Shown: positions 1 through 10,255 of the stretch, one piece after another
How positions within the stretch are numbered: position 1 is the stretch's first letter
How the letters are laid out: each line of letters opens with the position of its first letter
Origin: Penium margaritaceum
Taxonomy: Eukaryota; Streptophyta; Zygnematophyceae; Desmidiales; Peniaceae
Direction: 5' to 3'
Length of the DNA: 64,000 nt
Assembly: GCA_023375785.1 (NCBI GenBank)
Contig: SZWC01008658.1
Location: 22,981-86,980, forward strand
The notes under the pieces: model-generated
Seen by the model: only the letters and a program-made list of their open reading frames with translations
What the model was told of the DNA's origin: nothing
The model's database searches: none
Made by a program: the position numbers and the translations under genes

Positions 1-43
<43 letters not shown>
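1..43. repeat. (AG)n microsatellite
   Basis: An uninterrupted AG dinucleotide run opens the window. It lies directly beyond the stop codon of the minus-strand Copia pol remnant, in the place where the element's 3' end should follow. The window edge hides how long it is. Confidence 0.97.
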
Positions 44-46
<3 letters not shown>

Positions 47-127
47 TCACGGACGGACACCGACTGCACTCACAGCCTTGTTGAACAAGTCACGCTTTAG
101 TGCCTTGGTAGAAAAATCAGCCAGTTT

Positions 128-700
128 TCATGTTGTCTCAACCCACACAATGTTGATGCTGCCGCCATGCAACAACGAACGCACATAGTGATACTCGACA
201 TTGATGTGTTTTGTGCGTGTGTGATGCACGCCGTCATTGTCAACAATGCCCATGACACTTTCATCGCCACAATGCAATGTAATGGATGGAATTGACAGAC
301 GCAACCCGGACAACAGGCGGCGCAGCCACACGCTCTCACAAGCGCTAGAACCCAAGGCCACATGCTCAGCTTCAGCAATGTTGCGCCCAATACAGCCTTG
401 CTTGCTGCTGTGCTAGGATACAGTTGTTCTGCCAACAAGGAAGATTGAGCCAGTACGACTTTGACCGTTCGGACTGCCGGCCTAGTCACTGTCGGTGTAT
501 CCCGTTGCCACAATGAACAGTTGTCAACGGAACATGAGGCCTTGACATGGGGTAGAGACGACATAGCGCAGCACTCCGATCGTAGCCTCAAAGTGGAGGT
601 GACGCACCTCTTGAGAGAACTTTGCCAGGAGGTTGACGGCAAACGCGATATCTGGACGCGTCGTTGTCGCCAAGAACATCAGTGACCGGATGACGCGCAA
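128..700 (-). pseudogene. Copia-A RNase H domain remnant
   Basis: The minus-strand translation of 361-128 gives a Copia RNase H C-terminal block: ALGSSACESVWLRRLL, then a short spacer, then HTRTKHINVEYHYVRSLL. The family ending of the FSTKAL type follows at about 120-90. This domain degrades the RNA strand during reverse transcription. It is a fossil and not expected to be active. Confidence 0.85.
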
Positions 701-910
701 CTACGTGGTCACGTCTATTGGCTTCCCCACAACGGTTGGATGGGTGCTCTTGAGCATCGTCTGACCATCCGGCGACATGGGTGAGGATTCTCTTCGCACG
801 AGCAGTAGGTCCTTGGTGAAATGCCCGGACAAGGTCCGGACGTAGGCGCCCAGATGGTCATGCAGGATACCCATAGAGAGATCATGCTCAAGCTCCATGC
901 CCAGAAAGAC

Positions 911-1453
911 TCATGCTAGCCCGAGGCCCTTCATCTGGTAGGTAGCATGCAGGAGGTCCTTGACACGTTGGATTGCAGCTACATTTGGCAATGCGATGAG
1001 CAGGTCGTTGACATAGACCATGACAACGACGAGGGTCTCACCTCGCAGAGTGATGAACAGTGCGGGGTTGGCAAAGCTGCAAAGGAGGCAGCCGTTGAGA
1101 AGCGTGCGACTGATCTCCAAGTTCCAGCAGCGTGGTGATTGCTTCAAGCCATAGAGGGCCTTTTGCAGCATCCAGATCTTGCTGGAGCCATTGTCGAAGC
1201 CAAGAGGCTACACCATGTAGAGCTCCTTGTTTAGTGATCCATGGAGAAAGGTGTTGCTCACATCCATTTAATGTAGCTCCCACCCATGCTTGGCAACCAG
1301 GCTAGACAATGCCCAACTGGTGGAGAACCGACCAACAGGGGCAAAGATGTGGTCATAGTCGATCCGAGGGACTGGAGCAAACCCCTTGGCTGTGAGACGG
1401 GCCTTGTACTTGTCAAGGGACCCGTTTGGCTTCCACTTTCGCTGAAGAACCAA
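911..1453 (-). pseudogene. Copia-A reverse transcriptase remnant
   Basis: Two minus-strand blocks match Copia RT. 1453-1268 holds the fingers region (KWKPNGSLDKYKARLTAKGF). 1171-911 holds the palm (LQKALYGLKQSPRCWN followed by a YVDD-type motif and DLLIA). The order and spacing fit a Ty1/Copia polymerase. The element as a whole carries many breaks. Confidence 0.85.
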
Positions 1454-1905
1454 CTTGGTGCCGATGGCCTTATGGCCCGAAGGGAGATAAACGAGCTCAT
1501 AGACGTGATGTTGCTGAATGGGGGCAAGCTCGTGAGCACATGCACCCTCCTAGTGATCGGCCTCGGGAGATGCCCGAGCCTCACATATAGTGGTTGGGTC
1601 CTCTGGTCGCTCCATGGGACGGACCGTGAGGGCGTGCGCGTCCCGCGCCCCTGGTGGCATCCAAGTGAGCGTGGCCCGAAACCAACCTTGGATGTAGGTC
1701 AGCGATGACTGACACTATGGCCAAGCCAAGTGCCTTGGTGCCGGGGTCCCCACTCACGACCGTAGAAGTGGGTCCCCCATGAGGTGAGGAGCCTTGTGGG
1801 ATGACAGAGGGTCGTGGCGCGAGAGGACGTGAGGAGGCGGCCGCAATGCTTACTGTTGGCCTGGGTCTAAGGCTCCCGCCCGGACCGCGTGTGTAGCGTG
1901 CCGAT

Positions 1906-2330
1906 ATGGACGGGGAACCTGGCCCTGAGAGGCTTGTGGACACGGACGGGGCAGCCGGCCCTAAGGGGCGGGCAGACGTAGACAGGGCAGCCGACCCGGA
2001 GGGGCTGGCAAACACGAACGGGACGGTCATACGTGAGGGGTTGGTAGACACAGATGGGGCAGCCGGCCCTGAGGAGCTAGCGGGCCTAGACGGGGCAACC
2101 GGCTCAAAGGGGATGGCAAATACCAATGGGGTGGCTGGCCCTAAGGGGCTGGCGGACACGGACAGGGCAACTAACTCTGAGGGACTGTCAAACATGGATG
2201 GGGCAGCTAGCCATGAAGGAATGGCGGACACGCATGGGGCAGCCAGCTCTGAGTGGTTGTCGGACACAGACGGGGCAGCCGGCCTTGAGGGGCTGGCGGA
2301 CACAGAAGAGGTAACCGACACAGGCGGACC
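1906..2330. repeat. 36-bp minisatellite inside Copia-A linker (about 11 copies)
   Basis: Imperfect tandem copies of a 36-bp unit, on the plus strand of the form GGGGCAGCCGGCCCTGAGG followed by GGCTGGCGGACACAGAC. Because 36 is a multiple of three, the array reads as 12-residue repeats on both strands; the minus-strand sense (the element's coding sense) gives units of the form PSVSASPSGPAA. It lies between the integrase tail and RT, where plant Copia polyproteins have a low-complexity spacer. Copies are diverged from one another, so the expansion is not recent. Confidence 0.85.
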
Positions 2331-2439
2331 CGCGGGCGCAGACGGTGGAACACCCGGATGCGGCTAGATGGAGGACGGGCTTACCACTCCCCCACGCGAC
2401 AAGAGGAACATCGACCCTCCGGATGGAAAATCAATGTGT

Positions 2440-3660
2440 CAAAGCAAACATGGCCGCAGGGAAATAGGTCCTCAAAGAAGAGAGCATCCTAGGACTCCAC
2501 GATGCAGTGTCGGGTAAGATCGTAGAAACACCATGCCTTTGACTGTCGCGAGACGTCAAGGTAGATGCAGGGACGGCCCCGAGGCTCAAGCTTTCCACCC
2601 TGATGTAGGGCAAGCAACCACACGATGGCGACGCAGCCCCAGACCCGAGCCCGTTGTAGGTCAATTCACTCAATAGACCTGTGCTTGTATTGTGTGGACT
2701 GACGGGGAATGAGTCCGTGGGGAATCTTGTTCTAGACCCACATAATGTAGGTCATGGCCTCAAAGTAGAAGTCGTCACACATGCTAGATTCGACCCGCAT
2801 GGTGCAGACAACGTTGGCCATGGTGCGGTTCTAGCGCTCATAGACGCCGTTATGGGCAGGCGTGTAAGCGCCGACGTTTCATGATGGACACCACGGGAGG
2901 CGAGGAAGAGTGTGGTCTCCCACGGAAGCTCACCCCCGCAATCGGAACAGAAGCGACAAAGGGAGAAACCACACTCGCATTCAGCACAATCGAGCCAGCC
3001 CCAAATGGTGGGAGCGAAGTCGTTCTTCTGCCGAAGGCAGAAGACCCAGCGATTAGGATAGTAGTCGTTCGTAAGTGTCAAGACATAACGACCGTGCTCA
3101 CTGAATAACTCTATCGGGAGGGGACCCATGACATCAGAGTGGGCCAAATCAAGCAGGGCGGTCGCTCGAGAGGCAGAGAGGGGGTAGGTGGAGCGGTGCA
3201 TCTTCCCCTGAGCGCAATTCATGCACTCAATGGGACACGGTAGAGGAAACGAAGCTGGATCAAGGCTTGTGGCTGGCTGCGTGCGAAGCATGCTGTCAAC
3301 AGCGGCACAGTGGACGCAACAAAGGCTACGATGCAGGAGACGTGTGTAGTGCAGAGACAGTGTGCTAGTAGCAAACACGCGGCCTGTGTCGGCCAATGAG
3401 GAGGGGAAAGAGGTAAAAGTAGACAGGCACGGTACGTGCCACACATTGCCACGAGTGGTGGCATGTAAAACGACATGACCTGACGGACAGAACGACACAG
3501 TGCCAATACCATGCAAATGTAGAATATCCATTCTCATGCGATCAAGAGCGGTGACAAACAGAAGCCTAAGATGAAGGCCAGGAATGAGGATACCCATCAC
3601 AAAGGCAGCACCAGTAGGACCACAGAAACGAATGACGTCGACACCACGAACGGGTAACAC
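2440..3660 (-). pseudogene. Copia-A GAG-pre-integrase and integrase remnant
   Basis: Minus-strand translation of 3660-2752 includes the pre-integrase zinc region (CIECMNCAQGKMHR-like) and the start of the integrase core (ALLDLAHSDVMGPLP, YVLTLTNDYY, VFCLRQK). 2650-2440 adds the conserved tail (KLEPRGRPCIYLDVSRQSK-like) that precedes the linker in plant Copia. Integrase inserts element cDNA into the chromosome. Fossil with several breaks. Confidence 0.8.
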
Positions 3661-4399
3661 GTGACCAGAACCCGTCCAAACCCCGGTGACATCGGTGATG
3701 GGACCAAGGACACTGAAGGCCGCACGCCGTCATGTAATACGTGGCCACAGAGTCGATGATCTAGGTCTCTGATGGGTCTTGGACCGGTATGGCCAGGTCA
3801 TTGACAGTCACATGACAATGAGCAAGCGATGATGACACGGTGGACGGAGGTGCGAACCGGGACTGCCAGTCATCCAGCCAGGCAACGTCATCACAAAGAG
3901 GAGCTTGTGGGAAAGGCACGTCAAAGGATGGTGTGGATGAAGACAAAGGACACGACCTTAGCATTGACTCTGTCAGGCAGGGTAGGGAGGAACTAGCGAC
4001 TACGCAACTCGCACTTCCTTGGGGAGGAGGGCGAGGAAGGCCAAGATGAAGTACGATGAACTGCTTTAGCTGACGCTTGCAGGTGGAGGGTCCAATAAAG
4101 TAGACTGATTGCGGTGAAATAACACTGAAGTCTAGGAAGGAGGATGAAGATACTACCGAAGGCGCCGATGATGGAGGAGCGGGCGCGGACGAATACTACG
4201 GTGGAGCCATCGCGAGTGGCAGAGGTGTAGTAGGGATAGTGGCGGTCACAGTAGTGGTGGCAAGGCGATGCTCATGCTAGCAAGGCATGGTGGCAATGAC
4301 GCAAGCCTTGTCAGTCAGGAGCTAAAACGTATACCACCCATATCCTGATTGGCCACAGTTTTGGGAGATAAGGCTAGCGCCGCCAGATCCGCTAGACTG

Positions 4400-5150
4400 C
4401 TGCTAAGGGCCCTTGCCCTTCTTGCCCCTCCGTTTCTTCTTGTTAGACGGGGTGCCGCCGGAAAATGCTGCTGCAACTGTGGCAGCCACGGCCACGAAGG
4501 CAATGGCAAGAGAGGCTAGGGACTCTGTGCGATGGATGTGTGACTCCTTACGAGCCTCTTTGATGCGGAGGAGGAGCTCGTATGCCCAGGGCATGAGGGT
4601 ACAATGGCCAGCCATTGCTATGAGGACGTCCTGGGAGTAATGAATAAAGACGTTGGAGAAGGGCTCGGTGGCGCCGCTCCTGATGGTCAGAAGCGCGGAG
4701 AGAAGGGGTGGTGTGGCATCTCCAAGGCTGCGTGAGATGTCCTCTGCACGCTACCGGTAATACGTGACCATCACGGTCTCCCCCATGCAAAGGGAGTTGA
4801 TCTCCCGGATCAAGCGGCTATTCTCGGTGTCACTAGACATGCGATGAGGGCGCGTGAGTACGTGCCACGTTGCTCCTAGGCCAGGAAGAACGCCGGTTGT
4901 GAGGTCAACAAGGAAGGACTCAAGGGCGAGATGTGCAATTGGAGGGGCCACCGGGACCAGGGCACGCATGGTGTGACCAGTGTCATACACCTGGTCGGCC
5001 TTGGTGGAGAAAAAGGGTAGAACAAAGTACGGCGACAATCTCTTGCCCTGTGCCCAAATTTGGAAGCTAAGCTTTGAGCTCTAGAACTGGTTGCAAGCTT
5101 GAAGCAGCGGCAACGGGCTTTCGAAGTCCTTTGGCCTGTGACCGGCACCT
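4400..5150 (-). pseudogene. Copia-A gag (UBN2 type) remnant
   Basis: Minus-strand 5038-4751 reads as a Copia gag core: APPIAHLALESFLVDLTTG, then SSDTENSRLIREINSLCMGE and VMVTYYR. This matches the UBN2/retrotran_gag_2 pattern (helix, short loop, LxxEL-like helix, then a V-T-x-Y-x-R stretch). A further stretch at 4790-4400 with NVFIHYSQDV-type sequence continues it. Gag forms the virus-like particle. Fossil. Confidence 0.7.
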
Positions 5151-5259
5151 AGAGTAGGGCCTAGGAGTAACGCCACCATTTGCTGTTGGCGCTGGGTATT
5201 TTGCTACGCCAGGTAGTGCGTGGTGTAGGAGACCGCAAGGCTCGCGTACCCAGGTGGAA

Positions 5260-5780
5260 AAAAATGTGCTTGCTGATGTTGCTACTGCTAGTGTGGCTGC
5301 TGTAGCTAATGCTACAGCAATTACTGATGCTACTGTTGTGACTACTATTGCAGCAATGGTATCAGCAGCTATAATGTCGCTAGCTGTTGTGTCCGCATTG
5401 TGAGCTGCTAGCGCAAGGCGGCGAGTGGATCTGCTGTGCCAGCATCACCTACGATAGAGCCTGTGGGGTGTTGGTGCTATTACTACTGCTTCTGGCTCTA
5501 CTACTATTGCTGCTGTTGTAACTGCTTCTTCTACTACTACTGTTGCAAGTACTGATATCGCTACTAATGTTGTTGCAGCTACTTTTGCTACTTTTGTTGA
5601 TAATACTACTGCTCTTGCTGCCTTTTTTGCTCCTTCTACTGATGCTATTGCTATTGCTATTGCTGCATCTACTATTATTATTGCCACTACTACTACTCCT
5701 GGTGTTGCTGTAGTGGCGACAACTGCTACAGCGGCTGCAATTGTTGTAGTTGTTATAGGAAGGGGGTCCTCCAACACAGG
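5260..5780. repeat. Decayed CTA/CTG/TTG triplet repeat field
   Basis: A long low-complexity tract built from CTA, CTG, TTG, GCT and related triplets, heavily interrupted. Every reading frame gives runs of one or two residues (Ala/Val/Ile or Ser/Asn on the minus strand), so the open frames here are composition artefacts. It sits just upstream, in element sense, of the Copia-A gag core and may have grown within its leader or gag N-terminus (inference). Confidence 0.8.
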
Positions 5781-5992
5781 AAGACCCCTCTATGATCTCT
5801 GCCATGGTGTTTTGCTTACCTCTTTGTTCCCTTTTGTTTTGTGCTCCTGATGTCATTAGTGACATCAGCCTAGGATGGTTGGCGTTAGCATCTGCTACCG
5901 CGTTATCTTTAGGGTTGCTGCTACATTTTTTTTGCTGATGTCAACAGTGAAGTTAGGGATGACATCACCTTATGATGGCTAGCGAGCTTGCT

Positions 5993-6051
5993 GCTCACTG
6001 TTCGCTACTCACTACGAGCAGCAAGCAGCGGGCTCGTTGCGAGCAGTGAGC
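5993..6051. repeat. Imperfect hairpin in triplet-rich region
   Basis: GCTCACTGTTCGCTAC (5993-6008) faces an inverted partner ending CAGTGAGC (6044-6051), giving about 14 of 16 pairs with a loop of roughly 27 bases. It lies between two triplet fields. Function unknown. Confidence 0.55.
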
Positions 6052-6059
6052 TGTGAGCA

Positions 6060-6485
6060 GCTACAACTGTTGGCCACTGGTACAGGTGCTACTGCTGACT
6101 GCTGATGGCAGCTGCTAGTTGCTGCTCACTGCTGCTACAACTACAATGGGCTGTTGTTGCTGCTTGCTACTGTTGCTGATGCGGCTGATTGCTGCTGCCG
6201 CTAGCTCCTATTGTTGCTACTCTTTGTTGCTGCTACTACACTGGGCTGCTGCTGTTACTAGCTACTGTTACGCACTTCTGCTGCTGCAAGGTGCTACTAC
6301 TGGCTACTGATGCTGCTTGCTGTTGCGAGCTACTACTGGTGCGAGCTGCCACGAGCTGTTGTAGCTTCTGGCAACTGTTACTACAACGAACCACTGTTGT
6401 TGCCTGGTGCTGCCACTGCTTGTTGCTGCTGCAAGCTGCTCCTGCTATTGCAGGCTGCTGCTGCTGCTTGCTGCTTCTGCCAGTC
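6060..6485. repeat. CTG/TGC-rich triplet repeat field
   Basis: A second triplet-derived tract dominated by CTG/GCT with TAC, CTA and TTG variants. It resembles the 5260-5780 field and the CTG tract ahead of the receptor kinase at 48.2-48.8 kb. It gives spurious poly-Leu/Ala/Cys frames and no credible gene. Confidence 0.8.
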
Positions 6486-7530
6486 ACTATACCTAGATGA
6501 CATTGCCACATGTGTCGTTGTTAGAAGGTGCCTCACGCGGCCTGCCGCTCACGTCCTTGCGTCACGCATGGGGGTCGGTGTTGTCGGAAAATTCCGACAG
6601 TATTTCTCGCAACCCAGTGGCCGTGGGAAAAAATCTGACACCCTCTCCAAGCGGGTCAATGCTACCAAGGAAACATTTGGCAGCATTTCCCTTGTACTGG
6701 CGTGTATGGGGGTCCACCGACGTTGTCAAGAACCTATACACCAGTTGTCTACTGTTGTTGCTGCTGCGCTCTGGCTCTCATACCAAGCTTGAAACTATTC
6801 TAAAGCCCAATCGGGGTAGTTCCATTGTTGATGCAGTGTGCAGGCTTCCATGCTTGTTGCTTAGTCTACTGCCCCCTCGATCTGGCGGTCTAAGGTCTGA
6901 GTTTGAGGGCTTTGAGTTTGCTAATCTAAGATGCGTGCACTAGTGTTAGCACCAGAAAGCAACTGAAAACTGGAAGTGACTGATTAAGAAACAAGAATGA
7001 GCTACAATGGGAGACCCCTCCAAATTCTGGATGGCCCTTAGCTCTATAGAGCTTGTGACTCAGTTTCCGAGCCAATCATAAAATAGACCTAATTTTTGGC
7101 AGGTAGGGTTTTCTCGGTGAGCCCTGTCAGACAGCCGAGAGCCGAAACTCGGGCATCATCAGTTTCGCCTAGAAACTGGACCATAACATAATACACGCAC
7201 TGCAAACGTAGTCGTGCGGTCAAAATCAGCTAGGAAAAAAACAGTGAGGAGTTATGGCTGCCTAAATCCAGGCAGCGTCTATGCTAATCCCCGATACCAA
7301 CTGTGTCAAAAAATCATAAAATTTGAACCCTAGGCATGACATAGCGCTGCAAACGCAAAGTGTAGTCAGACATGACACTGGATGTGTATAGGCAGCATAT
7401 GTAAGGACGGTGCCTGCCAACGGCACGACTACAAAGAAGGTCTGTCGATGGAGCTGAGCACGAAGGAGGGAGGAGGCTCCAACAGACTGCGTATAGGCCT
7501 CAACGTGTGTTGGCTCCACCGGACGACACT
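6486..7530. other. Unassigned stretch
   Basis: About 1 kb with no domain I recognise. GTTGTCGGAAAATTCCGACAG near 6577-6600 is a short palindrome-like site. GATACCAACTGTGTC near 7290 is, on the minus strand, an initiator-Met primer-binding-like TTGGTATC. Neither is enough to call an element. Confidence 0.5.
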
Positions 7531-7639
7531 CCATCATTGTCGCATCTTGCCATCAGTCATCTGCATCCCGACGTACACAAGTTGGCAGGACACAACAGAG
7601 TACAAGTGAGAGATGTGAGACAAAAACCAAGAGTCATTG

Positions 7640-7780
7640 GGTTCCAAGCTGTTATACACGGTGTCGTAGCCGTGCCATTTCACAAGATATCCTGTTGTTT
7701 TGCCAGGTCCTCGATGGCCAAGGATGTCATCAATGATGTACTCTGTGTCCTCACTTGGACAAAAGGGAGAGGTACATCCC
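7640..7780 (-). pseudogene. Chromodomain remnant of Gypsy fossil A
   Basis: Minus-strand frame with EYIIDDILGHR, then GYLVKWHGYD, then a spacer and NSLEP. This is the chromodomain pattern (E-I-I-x-x-R/G, YLVKW-x-G-x, SWEP) fused to the integrase C-terminus in chromoviruses. In living relatives it steers integration to modified chromatin. Fossil. Confidence 0.8.
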
Positions 7781-8079
7781 TGTCGTGGAAATTCCATTCG
7801 AGATCTTGGCAGTGCTTGAGTCTGCTCATATGTAAGATCAGATGAACATGCATAATGTCGGGGAGTTTACGTCGTGCAACGAGGAGGGTTTGTATGCACT
7901 TGATCGCAAACCGTCCCAACCATCAAGGTTTGAGCTTCAAACAGTCTGCTCCATGGAGTTTGATGTTGGTCGTGCTGACAAGAACTTCGTCATCGGCGGC
8001 GAAAACATCGTCGATGCGATGTTGGTCAGCTGCTCAATTAATCGTTTCTTGTGCCTTCGTAAGTTTCTCTAGCATTTCA

Positions 8080-8851
8080 TCCTAGATGTTGGAGAAGTTA
8101 TGGCATCGGACATCAACCGCAAGAATGTTGCTGTGGTTGTGTAGACCTCCTTGTGTTGCGGGGATTGTGCCATACACCACTTCAAATGGACCTTTACCCC
8201 TTACAGTCGAGATCACCTGATTGTATACAATTTTGGCAGTTGCATTTTTTTGTCCCCACTTCGTCCAATGAGGTTCACACAATTTCTTAAGACATTGTTT
8301 GAGCGTTTGGTTGGTCCGCTCAGTTTGGCCGTCAGTTTAACGATGGAACGCCGTTGAAAGCTACATCCGACTGCCATAGCCGTCAGTTTATGGATAAAAA
8401 ATCTCTATCGCTCATGATGGTTCTCAGCACGTAGAGTAGCCGTACAATGATGTTTTAAAACATCTGCATTGTTCCCTTGCTGTCGATGGTGTTCGTAGTT
8501 AGAATAAAGTGAGACATTCTGTAAAACCTGTTGATAACCAAAAGGATTGCGTCATATCCCTCCGGTGTGACTTGTGGTCGTGTGACGAATTCCATGGAGA
8601 TGTCGTTCGCTGGTTCTGTCGGCATGGGAAGCAAGTGCAGAAGTCTGGGTTGTCATGTGCGACGGGGTTTTTGTAGCTGACACGTCTCGTAGGATTTGCA
8701 AAGGTTGGCCACAACAGATTGCATCTTGTCCGACAAGTAGTCTTTTGCCAGCATTTAGCGTCTCGTCTTCTCCAAAATGTCCACTTGGACCAGTGTCGTG
8801 GCACTCTTTGAGCAACAAATAATGGAATTTATTGTTTAGGGGATCGACCAC
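8080..8851 (-). pseudogene. Integrase remnant of Gypsy fossil A
   Basis: Minus-strand blocks read right to left: an H2C2 zinc region (LLKECHDTGPSGHFGEDETL, the HD.P..GHFG..KT type), then core and C-terminal pieces (KGPFEVVYGTIP at about 8195, SRLKHCQDLEWNF at about 7830). Fossil. Confidence 0.75.
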
Positions 8852-8863
8852 TTGGCAAGTGAA

Positions 8864-10255
8864 TCATTGCCGACAATAGGGTGCGTCGTATAAGAATTCT
8901 TCCTTGTTGTATCCGCCATGTTGGTCGTAGCCTCGTGTGAACAATTGCTTGAGATACAGATATTGCAACAGCTGTAGCATTGTTGCCGCAGCCATCAGAT
9001 CTAGTCGGCAGCTAAGCGCGTCTGCCAGGTTGGTTTTGCCTGGCTGGTACGCAATATTGTAGTCAAAACCGGATTCGAGGAACTCCATCCATCAGATTTT
9101 ACGTCGACTAAGCTTTGGCTGCATCTTTAAACATTTCAGCGCATGGTAGTCTATGCGCACGATGCATTGACGGTGTTCCAAATAGCACCGCCATGTCTCA
9201 AAAGCATCTACAACCGTCGGCATCTCATTCTTGTATATAGTGTAGTTGAGTCCCGGTCCGTGGGGCTTTCTTGACATGTATGCGACCGGTTGCTCTCCAT
9301 TGTGGGTATTGTATGAGGCTCGTACCAATGGCTTAATCGCCACTCATTATCTTCTCAAGTGAGGTCAGAGAGAGGCACTAACACTTAGGAATAATCCCAC
9401 ACAAAATGCTAGTAGTAATCAAAGAAGCTGAGAAAAACTTGAACGTCTCAAACGTTGGTCGGCATTGGCCAATAAGCGACTGCTACCACTTTTTTTGGAT
9501 CCATGGTGATCCACTCGTCCTTGATGACGTGACCCAAGAACTCGATCAAACAACGACCGAGGTCACATTGTGAGAGTTTTATTAAAAAACCATCCCTTTG
9601 TAAATCTTGAGAACTATTCGAAGATGTCCACCATGCTCCTCCGGGATGCGGATGTACACCAGGATGTTGTCAAGATACACAGCAAAACTATCAAGGTACG
9701 GGCGGAAAATGTTGTTCATTGCCACCAATAACGTCGCAAGGGCATTTGTAAGTCCGATCAGCATTTCTGTGAACTTGAATCCCCATAGCGAGTTTGGGAT
9801 GTCGTTTTCTTGATGTCCGCACCTGCCACATGAACATGGTGATAACTGCTGTGTAGGTTTGGTTTTGTGATGATCCGAGCCCCTCTGAATTGGTTAAAAA
9901 GTTCGTCGGCTAGGAAAACAGGGTAGCGATTCTTGATGGTAGCGTCGTTCAACGCCCGGTAGACCACGCACATTTGCATTTTGCTAGTTTTATTTTTTAC
10001 AAACAGTACAGATGCGGCGTACGGTGACATGGATGGGCGGATGAACCCCTGACCAAGCATCTCATTGAGCTGAGTTTTTAGCCCGGTCAGTTTGTGATTG
10101 CTCATCCAATAGGTCTCGCAAACTATGGTTTGACTGCCTGGTCTCAGCGCGATGCGATGGTCGATGTCCCATCGAGGTGGTAGGGTTTTTGGGAGTTTGT
10201 CGGGGAAGACGTCTGCAAACTCTTGGATGAGTGGTGTGAAATCGTCAGGTACCAT
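8864..10255 (-). pseudogene. RT and RNase H remnant of Gypsy fossil A
   Basis: Minus-strand 10255-9758 has the RT start (VPDDFTPLIQEFADVFPDKL, GFIRPSMSPYAASVLFVKNK, NDATIKNRYPV). 9764-9582 has the palm (MNNIFRPYLDSFAVYLDN). 9343-8864 has RNase H (PVAYMSRKPHGPGLNYTIYK, WRCYLEHRQCIVRIDYHALK, then DYNIAYQPGKTNLADALS). All are standard Gypsy signatures. Fossil. Confidence 0.87.

Larger units (their letters stand above)
47..5150 (-). mobile_element. Copia LTR-retrotransposon fossil (Copia-A), internal region
   Basis: A degraded Ty1/Copia element read right to left. Recognisable parts in order are: UBN2-type gag (about 5040-4400), protease and GAG-pre-integrase (about 3760-3180), integrase core (about 3180-2690), the integrase tail that precedes RT in plant Copia (2650-2440), a repeat-filled linker (2320-1900), RT fingers (1453-1268), RT palm with a YVDD-type motif (1171-911), and RNase H with the ACESVWLRRLL and RTKHINVEYHY signatures (361-128). 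The pol stop codon lies at 49-47. The Pol order integrase then RT is diagnostic of Copia. I see no LTRs; the 3' side ends at the AG microsatellite. It is old, with many breaks (well over ten). Boundaries are approximate. Confidence 0.85.

Noticed and set aside
1581-2367. Long Ser/Pro-rich minus frame and Gly/Asp-rich plus frame as separate genes
   Set aside because: Both are translations of the 36-bp minisatellite inside the Copia-A linker.
5445-5865. Asn/Ser-rich or Ala/Val-rich proteins on the minus strand
   Set aside because: Composition artefacts of the triplet repeat field.
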